A DNA stretch of 64,000 bases from Rheinheimera mangrovi (GTDB taxonomy: Bacteria; Pseudomonadota; Gammaproteobacteria; Enterobacterales; Alteromonadaceae): NCBI RefSeq assembly GCF_003990335.1, contig NZ_CP034683.1, positions 386,501 to 450,500 of the forward strand. The letters run 5' to 3'. Within the stretch, counting starts at the first letter, position 1. Each line of letters starts with the position of its first letter. Below are positions 54,210 to 64,000 of the stretch, piece after piece. Under the pieces are notes generated by a model. The model was not told where the DNA came from. It ran no database searches and saw only the letters and a list, made by a program, of their open reading frames with translations. A program made the translations under genes and the position numbers.

Positions 54210-55379
54210 ATGAAGATCAAAGGCATACTATTTTCCCTGTTGTGTTGTGTCAGTTCTGCAGTTATGGCAACTGAACCTTATGATCGCATAGCGCCTTTGG
54301 TCGAAAAGGCTATTGCAGATAAGCAATTACCCGGTGCTGTGGTGCTGGTAGGGCGTGGCGAACAGGTTTTGTATCGCAAAGCTTTTGGCTTTAAAACCTA
54401 TTCGCCTGCAGCTGCCGTGGCCACACCAGACACAGTTTTTGATTTAGCATCTTTAACTAAGCCTTTAGTGACCACAACCTTAATTATGCAGCTGGTGGAG
54501 CAGGGCGAGTTAAGACTTACAGATCCTGTTGGCAAGTATCTGCAGCAACTCACCGATGCGGAAGTGAAGAAAATCACTATGCTGCAATTGCTAACCCACA
54601 GTTCAGGTTTGGCAGATGGTTTTGACCGACGTGAATTCTGGCAAGGCAAGGCTGGTTTAGATGCTGCGCTTGCAAAGCTGCAGTTAAAAACCAAACCCGA
54701 TCAGCAGTTTGTGTATTCAGATATAGGCTTTATTTTATTGGGCCTGGTGGTTGAACAGGTCACAAAACAGCCTTTGGATCTATTAGCACAGCAACGCATT
54801 TTTCAGCCTTTACAGATGAAAGGCAGCCGTTATTTGCCGCAGGATAAGCCCTTGCAAGATACAGCTTATCTGCAGCGCATAGCACCCACTGAACAGCTGA
54901 ACGGGGATGCGGATTACCACAAATTGTTGCCAAACTATGCCCAGCCCTATTTGCATGCCGTAGTGCACGACCCAACAGCCTTGCGTTTAGGCGGAGTAGC
55001 AGGTCATGCCGGAGTTTTTGGTACAGCGGACGATCTCGCCTTATTTGCCCAAATGCTATTAAACGGCGGTGAGCTTAAAGGCCAAAGAGTATTATCCCCA
55101 CTGGCAGTGCAACGTGTATTAACCCCGGTTGTTATAGGCAACCAAAGCCGGGCTTTAGGCTGGGATATGCAAACAGGCTACTCAGCACCTAAAGGGGATT
55201 TATTGCCCCAAGGCTCTTTTGGCCACACAGGTTTTACCGGCACCAGTATCTGGCTAGACCCGGCCAGCCGCACCTATATCATTTTGTTATCGAATCGTGT
55301 TCACCCCAACCGCACTACTTCCATCACAGAGCTGCGCGCTAGATTGGCGAATATAGTAGCGGCCGCTATTGAGCTTTAA
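54210..55379 (+). CDS. Exported class C beta-lactamase-like serine hydrolase
   Basis: 389 residues from ATG 54210, the first start that gives a signal peptide (MKIKGILFSLLCCVSSAVMA-T); the longer frame runs into the REP repeat. Catalytic motifs of the class C/DD-peptidase fold: SLTK at 81-84, YSD at 169-171 in place of YxN, and HTG at 339-341. YSD is common in esterase-like or peptidase-like members (EstB type), so beta-lactam resistance should not be assumed. Other blocks include GDADYHKLLPNYAQPYLHAVVHDPTALRLGGVAGHAGVFGTADDLA. It may act on cell-wall peptides or esters in the periplasm. Confidence 0.88.
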   Translation: MKIKGILFSLLCCVSSAVMATEPYDRIAPLVEKAIADKQLPGAVVLVGRGEQVLYRKAFGFKTYSPAAAVATPDTVFDLASLTKPLVTTTLIMQLVEQGELRLTDPVGKYLQQLTDAEVKKITMLQLLTHSSGLADGFDRREFWQGKAGLDAALAKLQLKTKPDQQFVYSDIGFILLGLVVEQVTKQPLDLLAQQRIFQPLQMKGSRYLPQDKPLQDTAYLQRIAPTEQLNGDADYHKLLPNYAQPYLHAVVHDPTALRLGGVAGHAGVFGTADDLALFAQMLLNGGELKGQRVLSPLAVQRVLTPVVIGNQSRALGWDMQTGYSAPKGDLLPQGSFGHTGFTGTSIWLDPASRTYIILLSNRVHPNRTTSITELRARLANIVAAAIEL

Positions 55380-55471
55380 CTTTGTTTTAAAAAGACAAAT
55401 TGAGCCTTTTGCTGCATCTCTGCTGTATTTGGGTATATAGTAAAACCAACTCACTACACAGGACTGCTTTT

Positions 55472-55867
55472 ATGAAAACCGGAGCCCAGCTGGTGGCCGA
55501 AGCCAAAACGAAAATTCAGGAACTGACGGTGCAGCAGTTGGCTGCTTTATTACAAACCAGTCAGGCTCGTATTATTGATGTACGTGAACCTGCGGAGTTT
55601 GCCACTGGTCATATTCCTACTGCAGTCAATATGCCGCGTGGGGTGCTGGAAATGCAGTTGCCGCAGCATCCTGCTGTTGCAGAGCATAAGGATGCAGTAG
55701 TCGCTTTAACAGAACTGGCGAGTGAGCCTTTGTATTTAATTTGCCGCTCTGGTGCCCGCTCTGCTTTAGCCGCCGAGTCGCTGCAGCGTATGGGTTTTCG
55801 TGACTTATATTCAATAGCTGGTGGTATGCAAGCCTGGACCGACAGTGGTTTTCCTGTTCGGCAATAA
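55472..55867 (+). CDS. Rhodanese-like domain protein
   Basis: 131 residues from ATG 55472. A single rhodanese domain has IIDVREPAEFATGHIPTAVNMPRGVLEM and the active loop CRSGARS with Cys91, followed by GGMQAWTDSGFPV. It could transfer sulfane sulfur to cyanide or protein thiols. No signal peptide in the chosen start. Single-gene unit between the hydrolase and the chemoreceptor. Confidence 0.9.
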   Translation: MKTGAQLVAEAKTKIQELTVQQLAALLQTSQARIIDVREPAEFATGHIPTAVNMPRGVLEMQLPQHPAVAEHKDAVVALTELASEPLYLICRSGARSALAAESLQRMGFRDLYSIAGGMQAWTDSGFPVRQ

Positions 55868-55919
55868 TCTGCTTTACAGCCTCAGCCATAGACTTTAGTC
55901 GCATTCGCCCGAGGATGGT

Positions 55920-57581
55920 TTGACAGTGGCTGACATAACAGAAACACTGCCAGAACCGAAATACCGCAGAGTGCTCAGCTCTGTCATGTTTTCTTCTGCC
56001 ATCTTGTCTCTGGCCTTTGTCGAATGGGAAGTCGTTATGGAAAATGTACGTGCTGCAGTGATTTTTGTTGTGCTCTGGCTGACGGCGCAGGTGTTGTACC
56101 TGTGGCTGGATTTCAACAGCTGGCTATTGGTGCTGTTGAATCTGTTGGCTGTAAGTGGTTTTCTGCTGTGGTCCGGCCGTCAACAACCAGAAGTTCAGCC
56201 ACAAAATGAATCCAATGCGCAGGTCGACAGCGCTCATCACATCACCGAGGCCACATCAAAAATGGCAATAGGTGCGGCAGAAGTTTCGTTTTATATCGAT
56301 GGTTTAATTAAAGACATCAAACATAGTGGTGACGACTGCGGCCAGATTGGCAGCGCAGCTACAGGCTTAGCTGATACCAGTGGTCAACTGACTGATAATC
56401 TGCAGCAAATCAGCCATAGCATTACTCATACGGCCGATGCCTGCAGTGCAGCCGATCAGCGCCTGCAAAAAAGTGTGGGTAACATCAACCAGTTAGCTAG
56501 CGCTGTTAGCGATGCTGCTGCGCGGTTGGAGCAACTTAAGGGCAGTGCCGATGATATTCAGCGTATTACTGAAGTGATCACAGGCGTGGCCAATCAAACC
56601 AACTTATTGGCGCTTAACGCCGCTATTGAAGCTGCCAGGGCAGGCGAACAAGGCCGTGGTTTTGCGGTAGTGGCTGATGAAGTGCGGGCTCTGGCAGGTA
56701 AAACCTCAGAAGCGACCAAAGACATAGCGAAAATGCTGGCTGATATTCGCAGCCAAAGTGAGCAAACTGCTGGTGTAATGACGCAGTTGGTGCAGTTAAG
56801 TGGTGACGTGCAGCAGGAATTGCAGTCTGTGGCGGCAGGTTTTAATGGTATCAATACCGAAGTAGGGCAGGTGTCTGCTGCGCTGGAGCAAATAGAGCAG
56901 GTCAGTACCGGGTTGGAAAATACCAGCCAGCAATTGGGTCAGTCGATTCAGAGTATTAATCAAGCCTTGTCGGCGATAGAACATAAAGGCAGCACAGTGG
57001 CGGATCAGGCCATTGAATTGTCGGTAGAAACTGAAAGTATTTATCGCGAACTCAGTACAGTCACCAGCCAGAGCTTCTTTAACCCTGTACTGAAAGATGC
57101 GCAGCAAGCCGCAGCTGCCATAGGGGCTTTATTTGAAAAAGCCCTCAGCGACGGCAAGCTGACAGAACAACAGTTATTTGCCGAGCAGTACCAGGCGATC
57201 GCCAATACTAATCCACAAAAATTCCATACCGCTTACGACAGCTTTACCGACCAGTTTTTCCCTTTGATCCAGGAGCCTATTTTAGAGCGCCACAGCAATG
57301 TGTTGTACGCTGGTGGTGTCGATCGTAAAGGCTATTTCCCGACCCACAATAAAAAATACAGTCAGGCCTTAACGGGCAACTACGAAAAAGACTTACTGCA
57401 AAACCGTACCAAACGTATCTTTAGCGACCGCACCGGCAGCCGCTGTGGTAGCAATACTCAGCCTATGCTGCTACAAACCTATAAACGTGACACAGGCGAA
57501 ATTTTGCATGATTTGTCGGTGCCTATCATGGTCAAAGGCCGGCATTGGGGTGGATTCAGGATTGGTTTTAAACGGGTTTGA
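55920..57581 (+). CDS. Chemoreceptor with C-terminal sensor-like domain
   Basis: 553 residues. Start TTG 55920 after GAGG (GTG 55926 also possible). Two or three hydrophobic helices at about 22-85 anchor it, with no large periplasmic domain. The signalling tip is [47 protein letters not shown] near 220-265. After the coiled coil, residues from about 380 form an extra cytosolic domain ending in [44 protein letters not shown] and [12 protein letters not shown]. This is the PAS/Cache-like module found at the C-terminus of some cytosolic sensing receptors. Probably an energy or redox sensor. Confidence 0.88.
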   Translation: MTVADITETLPEPKYRRVLSSVMFSSAILSLAFVEWEVVMENVRAAVIFVVLWLTAQVLYLWLDFNSWLLVLLNLLAVSGFLLWSGRQQPEVQPQNESNAQVDSAHHITEATSKMAIGAAEVSFYIDGLIKDIKHSGDDCGQIGSAATGLADTSGQLTDNLQQISHSITHTADACSAADQRLQKSVGNINQLASAVSDAAARLEQLKGSADDIQRITEVITGVANQTNLLALNAAIEAARAGEQGRGFAVVADEVRALAGKTSEATKDIAKMLADIRSQSEQTAGVMTQLVQLSGDVQQELQSVAAGFNGINTEVGQVSAALEQIEQVSTGLENTSQQLGQSIQSINQALSAIEHKGSTVADQAIELSVETESIYRELSTVTSQSFFNPVLKDAQQAAAAIGALFEKALSDGKLTEQQLFAEQYQAIANTNPQKFHTAYDSFTDQFFPLIQEPILERHSNVLYAGGVDRKGYFPTHNKKYSQALTGNYEKDLLQNRTKRIFSDRTGSRCGSNTQPMLLQTYKRDTGEILHDLSVPIMVKGRHWGGFRIGFKRV

Positions 57582-57601
57582 GCTGATATTTAAGAAATAA
57601 A

Positions 57602-58348
57602 ATGAAAAAAATTCTGATTGTTACAGGAGGCAGCAGAGGGATTGGTGCTGCTACTGCAAAACTGGCTGCAGCTCAGGGGTACGCGGTTTGTGTTAATTAT
57701 TTAACCAATCAACAGGCTGCAGATGCAGTGGTGGCCGATATTCGCGCCGCTGGCGGCACAGCTGTTGCTATGCAGGCCGACCTTGCTGATGAAACTCAGA
57801 TAGTGGCGTTGTTTCAGCGGGTGGATCGGGAATTGGGGCCTGTGACTGCATTGGTGAATAACGCCGGTATTTTGGAAAAGCAAAGCAGCCTGCTGGATAT
57901 GGATCAAGGCCGTTTACAACGGGTATTGGCCGCCAATCTGATAGGGCCTATGTTGTGTGCCCGCGAAGCTGTAAAGCGGATGTCAGTCAAACTGGGAGGC
58001 AAAGGTGGCTCAATAGTCAATGTATCGTCCGTGGCTTCCCGTACTGGTTCACCCGGCGAATACATAGATTACGCCGCATCCAAAGGGGCTTTGGATAGTT
58101 TCACTTTGGGGTTGTCCAAAGAAGTGGCTGATCAGGGCATTCGGGTCAATTCTGTGAGACCAGGTTTTATTTACACAGATATCCATGCCAGCGGCGGTGA
58201 ACCGGGCCGGGTTGATCGCATCAAAGACGCCATTCCGATGAAAAGAGGTGGCCAGCCGGAAGAAGTTGCACAAGCGATTTTATGGCTGTTGTCCGATCAG
58301 GCGTCTTACGCCACAGGCACTTTTATTGATTTAGCAGGTGGGCGCTGA
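57602..58348 (+). CDS. Short-chain dehydrogenase/reductase
   Basis: 248 residues of classical SDR type. The cofactor motif TGGSRGIGAAT lies at residues 8-18, NNAG is at about 86-89, the catalytic Ser is in VNVSSVASRTGSPGEYIDYAASKGAL, with Tyr and Lys in YAASK. The C-terminus LLSDQASYATGTFIDLAGGR is typical of FabG-like oxidoreductases. The residue pattern after the glycine motif (VNYLTNQQAADAV) favours NADP. Weak ribosome binding site TAAGAAATAAA. Substrate not known. Confidence 0.92.
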   Translation: MKKILIVTGGSRGIGAATAKLAAAQGYAVCVNYLTNQQAADAVVADIRAAGGTAVAMQADLADETQIVALFQRVDRELGPVTALVNNAGILEKQSSLLDMDQGRLQRVLAANLIGPMLCAREAVKRMSVKLGGKGGSIVNVSSVASRTGSPGEYIDYAASKGALDSFTLGLSKEVADQGIRVNSVRPGFIYTDIHASGGEPGRVDRIKDAIPMKRGGQPEEVAQAILWLLSDQASYATGTFIDLAGGR

Positions 58349-58418
58349 TGCCTGCTGTGGCTTAAACCTTTTTATACTACTTAACTTTACAGCTTTGTTG
58401 CTATAAACCAATCTCACG

Positions 58419-59159
58419 CTATTTTTCTTCGCTGCAACTGCAGTGTTGAAGTGGCAGCTCATAAGATTTTAAGCTAAAGCCTAAGCCCTCAAACTGCCAA
58501 AATTTTGCCTGGTGGTCCGGTTGAATAATTTGCTGTATCAGCAACATGGCTTGCATAGAACCGATAATTCCAAGCAAAGGGGCTAACACGCCTAAGCTGC
58601 TGCAATTACCGGATTGATCAGTTAAATCCGGAAATAAACATTGGTAACATGGGCTTGGGTTATGGGCAAAAGGCCAGAGCATCAACTGGCCTTGTTGAGC
58701 TATAGCGGCCGCACTGACCAGACTGATTTGATGCTGTCGGCAGAGCTTATTAATCAGTTTCCTGCTTTTGAAATTATCTGTGCAATCCAGCACCCAGTCG
58801 GTATTTTCCAGCAAAGCTGCGGCATTGTTGGCACTAAAATGTTGTTCAACTGGCTTGATTTGGACATGCGGGTTGAGTTGCTTAAGCTGGCGCGCCGCCA
58901 TTTTGGCTTTGTTAAACCCTTTGTCTGCGTCGCGGAATAACACCTGCCGCTGCAGGTTAGATAACTCCACTTTATCGCCGTCGACCAAAGTCAACTGGCC
59001 TATGCCGGACGACACCAGATACTGGCTGGCGGCATTGCCTAAACCACCACAGCCAATTAGCAGCACTTTAGTTCGCTTCAATTTTTGTTGAGCTGCTTCG
59101 CCAAAATCCGGCAACATCAACTGGCGGCTATAACGGATAAATTCTAAATCAGTCAGCAT
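58419..59159 (-). CDS. thiF: ThiS adenylyltransferase (HesA/MoeB/ThiF)
   Basis: 246 residues. Adenylates the C-terminal Gly-Gly of ThiS to start thiazole sulfur transfer. The ATP-binding motif is LLIGCGGLGNAASQYLV, followed by QRQVLFRDADKG. Zinc ligands are CYQC and the C-terminal CSC. Last gene of the thi operon; its start overlaps the thiDE end by 11 bases. MoeB is a close relative, but context settles the call. Confidence 0.93.
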   Translation of the reverse strand: MLTDLEFIRYSRQLMLPDFGEAAQQKLKRTKVLLIGCGGLGNAASQYLVSSGIGQLTLVDGDKVELSNLQRQVLFRDADKGFNKAKMAARQLKQLNPHVQIKPVEQHFSANNAAALLENTDWVLDCTDNFKSRKLINKLCRQHQISLVSAAAIAQQGQLMLWPFAHNPSPCYQCLFPDLTDQSGNCSSLGVLAPLLGIIGSMQAMLLIQQIIQPDHQAKFWQFEGLGFSLKSYELPLQHCSCSEEK

Positions 59160-60678
59160 GAAGCGCCTCGCTGATTAATTGCTGCATCTGTTGCACCCAT
59201 AGTTTTGGCTCTGCAGTAGTCGCAAAAGCCTGCACCACAGCTAAGTGCCTGATGCCCGTCGCCAGCACAGCTTTGGCATTGTTTTCATTGATGCCGCCAA
59301 TAGCCACCAAAGGGATCTGTGGGAATAACGCAGTGTAACGGGCCAGTTTCTGTAGCCCCTGTAACTTACCGCCCATGTTTTTAGTTTGGGTAGCAAAAAC
59401 TGCACCTATCGCCAGATAACTAGGGCAAAGCTGCTGCGCCCTTAAAAGTTTATAAAAGCCATGGCAGGAGATTCCCAACCGCAGTCCGGCTTGTTGCAAA
59501 GCCGCTAAGTCGGCTTGATCAATATCTTCCTGACCTAAATGCACACCATAAGCGCCAAGCTCCAGCGCTAATTGCCAATGATCGTTGATAAACAGCTGAA
59601 TATCAGGGTGCTGACAAAGTTGGATGGCTTCTTTGATCTGTTGGCGTAGCAGCTGCTGATCTGTGTTTTTTATCCGTAGTTGCAGGGTTTTTACTCCGGC
59701 GGCTAAGGCTCTTTGTAACTCTGTGACTGAAGGTACTATTACATATAAACCTAAAGGTGATTTTAAGGCTGTAAAGGCTTGGGTTGGTGGCTGACGATCG
59801 TCAGAGAGCAGCTCTGGTAAATATTCTGGCTTAGCAGGAAAACCGTAATGCCCCAAAGTGCCTGTGTATTCTGTGATGACAACTGGCTGGCTTAATCCTT
59901 GATTGATATAAGTTTTGGCCACCACAAAAGCATCTTCCAACGCATAACCTAAAGCCAAAGTTGCCGCCAAAGCACTACTAAAATAACAGCCTGTGCCATG
60001 GGTAAAGTTGTGCTGTTGGCGGGGGCTGCGAAGGCTGACTTGATGGGTATAAGCCGGATAAGCACGGTAGCGAAAATCGGCGCTGATAAAAAGCTGATCG
60101 GTGCAAACTGTAGTCTCTGTATGACCGCCTTTGAGCAGTACAGCTTTTACTCCGGCTTTAAATAGCAGCTCAACAGCCTGCTGACTATCGGAGCTTTGGG
60201 TTAAAGCCTCCAGCTCTGGCAAGTTAGGCGTCAGCAGATCCAGTTGTGGCAATAAATGCCGGATCACAGCCTGATATAAATCAGGCTCTGCCATGCTTGA
60301 GCCTGAACTGCTGATAGCGACTGGGTCGTAAATCACCAGTAAGTCAGGTTGGCTTTTTCTAAGCTGTTGTAAAAAATCAGTTAGCCAAAGCACCTGAGCT
60401 TTGTTGGCCAGTAGACCAATTTTTATCACAGCAGGCTTCGCATCTTTGAGTAAAGCTATAGCCTGTTGGTGCAGCAGATCGACAGAGACCGCCATGCAGG
60501 CATCGACCCCAGAACTATGCTGTGCGGTAATAGCTGTCACTAAAGTGCATAAGTGCAGAGGCTGTTCTGGTGTTGAAAAACTCTGAATAGTTTTTAAGTC
60601 GGCCTGAATACCAGCGCCTGCGCTATTGTCTGAGCCCGCAATACTCCAAATCACTGCGGTGTTATTGACTTGAATCAT
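59149..60678 (-). CDS. thiDE: Fused HMP-P kinase / thiamine phosphate synthase (ThiD-ThiE)
   Basis: 509 residues from ATG 60678, after AGGAGG. The N-terminal ThiD (about 1-260) phosphorylates hydroxymethylpyrimidine phosphate: [20 protein letters not shown] and [18 protein letters not shown]. The C-terminal ThiE (about 305-509) joins the pyrimidine and thiazole to give thiamine phosphate: [31 protein letters not shown] and [18 protein letters not shown]. The ThiE product site Thr-Gln-Thr-Lys-x-x is present. Such fusions are known in gammaproteobacteria. It overlaps thiG by four bases (ATGA). Confidence 0.95.
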   Translation of the reverse strand: MIQVNNTAVIWSIAGSDNSAGAGIQADLKTIQSFSTPEQPLHLCTLVTAITAQHSSGVDACMAVSVDLLHQQAIALLKDAKPAVIKIGLLANKAQVLWLTDFLQQLRKSQPDLLVIYDPVAISSSGSSMAEPDLYQAVIRHLLPQLDLLTPNLPELEALTQSSDSQQAVELLFKAGVKAVLLKGGHTETTVCTDQLFISADFRYRAYPAYTHQVSLRSPRQQHNFTHGTGCYFSSALAATLALGYALEDAFVVAKTYINQGLSQPVVITEYTGTLGHYGFPAKPEYLPELLSDDRQPPTQAFTALKSPLGLYVIVPSVTELQRALAAGVKTLQLRIKNTDQQLLRQQIKEAIQLCQHPDIQLFINDHWQLALELGAYGVHLGQEDIDQADLAALQQAGLRLGISCHGFYKLLRAQQLCPSYLAIGAVFATQTKNMGGKLQGLQKLARYTALFPQIPLVAIGGINENNAKAVLATGIRHLAVVQAFATTAEPKLWVQQMQQLISEALHAD

Positions 60679-61469
60679 GGTGCCTCCTGCAACCAAAACG
60701 GCATACCAAGCACGGGAGTCGAAGGGCTGGCAAAGTCCTGTTTCGGCATAGCACCTGCTAAAAATGCAGAGCGGCCAGCTGCTACGGCTTGCGAAAAAGC
60801 CAAAGCCATCAATACAGGATCTTTGGCCAAAGCCACGGCAGAATTCAGTAATACACCATCAAAACCCATTTCCATTACCTGACAGGCGTGACTGGGCAAA
60901 CCTAAACCTGCATCCACTATTAAAGTGGCATCCGGCAAACGTTCCCTTAAAGTCCGCAGTGCATAAGGATTGAGCACTCCTAAACCTGAACCTATAGGCG
61001 CAGCCCAGGGCATCAGTACTTTGCAGCCCAGTTCATACAACCTTTTGCACAGCACTAAATCGTCGGTGCAATAAGGCAAGACTTCAAAACCATCCGCCAG
61101 CAGTTGTTCGGCCGCTTGTAATAATAAAATGGGGTCGGGCTGCAGGTTGTAGTCATCGCCTATCAGCTCCAGTTTTACCCAGTTCGTGTTAAAAATTTCC
61201 CGCGACATCTGCGCCAAAGTCACAGCTTGTTGCACTGAATGGCAACCTGCGGTATTGGGCAAGAGCCTGAGTTTTAAATCACGGATCAGTTGCCAGAACT
61301 GCTCGCCGCCATGCTGTTCCGGCGCTTGACGGCGCAGGCTTAAAGTCACAGCTTCGCAGCCACTTTGTTGCAGGGCTTGCTGCATCAAGGCTGGGTTTGG
61401 ATACAAGGCGCTGCCTAAAATCAGCCTGCTGCGAAGGGTTTGGCCGTAAATATTAAATTCGGTTGGCAT
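60675..61469 (-). CDS. thiG: Thiazole synthase
   Basis: 264-residue TIM-barrel enzyme that builds thiazole phosphate from deoxyxylulose phosphate, dehydroglycine and ThiS thiocarboxylate. Key blocks are [15 protein letters not shown], the Schiff-base Lys in [58 protein letters not shown], and [29 protein letters not shown]. It starts two bases after thiS. Confidence 0.95.
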   Translation of the reverse strand: MPTEFNIYGQTLRSRLILGSALYPNPALMQQALQQSGCEAVTLSLRRQAPEQHGGEQFWQLIRDLKLRLLPNTAGCHSVQQAVTLAQMSREIFNTNWVKLELIGDDYNLQPDPILLLQAAEQLLADGFEVLPYCTDDLVLCKRLYELGCKVLMPWAAPIGSGLGVLNPYALRTLRERLPDATLIVDAGLGLPSHACQVMEMGFDGVLLNSAVALAKDPVLMALAFSQAVAAGRSAFLAGAMPKQDFASPSTPVLGMPFWLQEAP

Positions 61470-61471
61470 AC

Positions 61472-61676
61472 TTAACCTCCAGCTATAGGGCTGACAATAT
61501 CCAGCTGATCACCGGCTTGAAGTTGTGTGTCTGAATACTGGGCCGCCGCAATAAAACGGCCATTTAAAGCCACAGCAAAAGGGGCTTTAAAGCGCGGCAA
61601 AAGATCGTTTAACTGGCTGGAGTTTAAGATCTCGATTTTGCCATTTAGCCAGATGCTTAGCTCTGTTTTCATATGT

Positions 61677-61684
<8 letters not shown>
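61472..61684 (-). CDS. thiS: Sulfur carrier protein ThiS
   Basis: 70 residues from ATG 61684, chosen because AAGGAG lies seven bases upstream. The beta-grasp protein ends in AGG, the Gly-Gly tail that is adenylated by ThiF and thiocarboxylated. It overlaps the end of thiO by eight bases. A shorter start at 61672 is possible. Confidence 0.92.

Positions 61685-64000
<2,316 letters not shown>

Noticed and set aside
54210..55379. AmpC-type resistance gene
   Set aside because: The second motif is YSD rather than YxN and there is no AmpR-like regulator; an esterase or peptidase role is as likely.

Overview
The window looks like a chromosomal segment of a free-living, moderate-GC gammaproteobacterium of the Alteromonadales/Chromatiaceae type. 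A Rheinheimera-like organism is my best guess, from overall gene style only. Supporting points are the prlC and rsmJ genes, a heptose/Kdo lipopolysaccharide-core cluster with a Kdo kinase, a ThiO-type thiamine operon, many FixJ-type regulators, and chemotaxis and c-di-GMP genes. No rRNA, tRNA, CRISPR array or prophage was seen.

Layout. 0-8.3 kb: prlC (5' end cut by the window), a Tag-like glycosylase, an ABC ATPase with a giant permease/M1-peptidase fusion, rsmJ and a peroxiredoxin. 8.3-18 kb: a minus-strand ADP-heptose operon (gmhA-hldE-GT9-gmhB plus a Sel1-like protein) facing a plus-strand core operon (GT25, GT2, a WaaA-KdkA fusion, a YhiN-type flavoprotein). 18.7-26.7 kb: accessory metabolism, with a lipoprotein carboxylesterase, a cupin, a porin-like protein, DUF1275, DoxX, a YtcJ-type amidohydrolase, a YcaC-type hydrolase and XapX. 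26.8-45 kb: a signalling-rich region with two FixJ-type kinase/regulator pairs, two stand-alone receivers, a chemoreceptor, a GGDEF-EAL protein, a GPH transporter and an IS5-like remnant. 45.5-50.3 kb: an Rrf2/flavoprotein pair and a sigma-54 activator among small envelope-stress-type genes. 50.5-58.3 kb: a SWIM-SNF2 helicase, a class C serine hydrolase, a rhodanese, a second chemoreceptor and an SDR. 58.4-64 kb: the thiamine operon thiC-thiO-thiS-thiG-thiDE-thiF, on the minus strand, with thiC running off the window.

Three observations stand out. First, an intact 1,229-bp IS3-family element (29197-30425), flanked by the 3-bp duplication AGT, sits exactly inside the Walker A motif of a very large ATPase/TPR/GAF/PAS histidine kinase. 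Joining the flanks restores GENGVGKS and a frame of about 1,574 codons. Second, the sigma-54 activator at 48357 is surrounded by three minus-strand units with sigma-54-like promoters. Each has a pair of GTAA-N3-TTAC-like sites spaced 21-22 bp and lying 60-110 bp upstream of the promoter, which looks like a small self-contained regulon not obviously matching one I know. The activator has a degenerate receiver with Glu at the phosphoacceptor position. Third, Kdo transferase and Kdo kinase are fused in one 691-residue protein.

Gene calls rest on motif reading alone; no database search was run. Start codons were moved from the longest open frame wherever a ribosome binding site or signal peptide argued for it.
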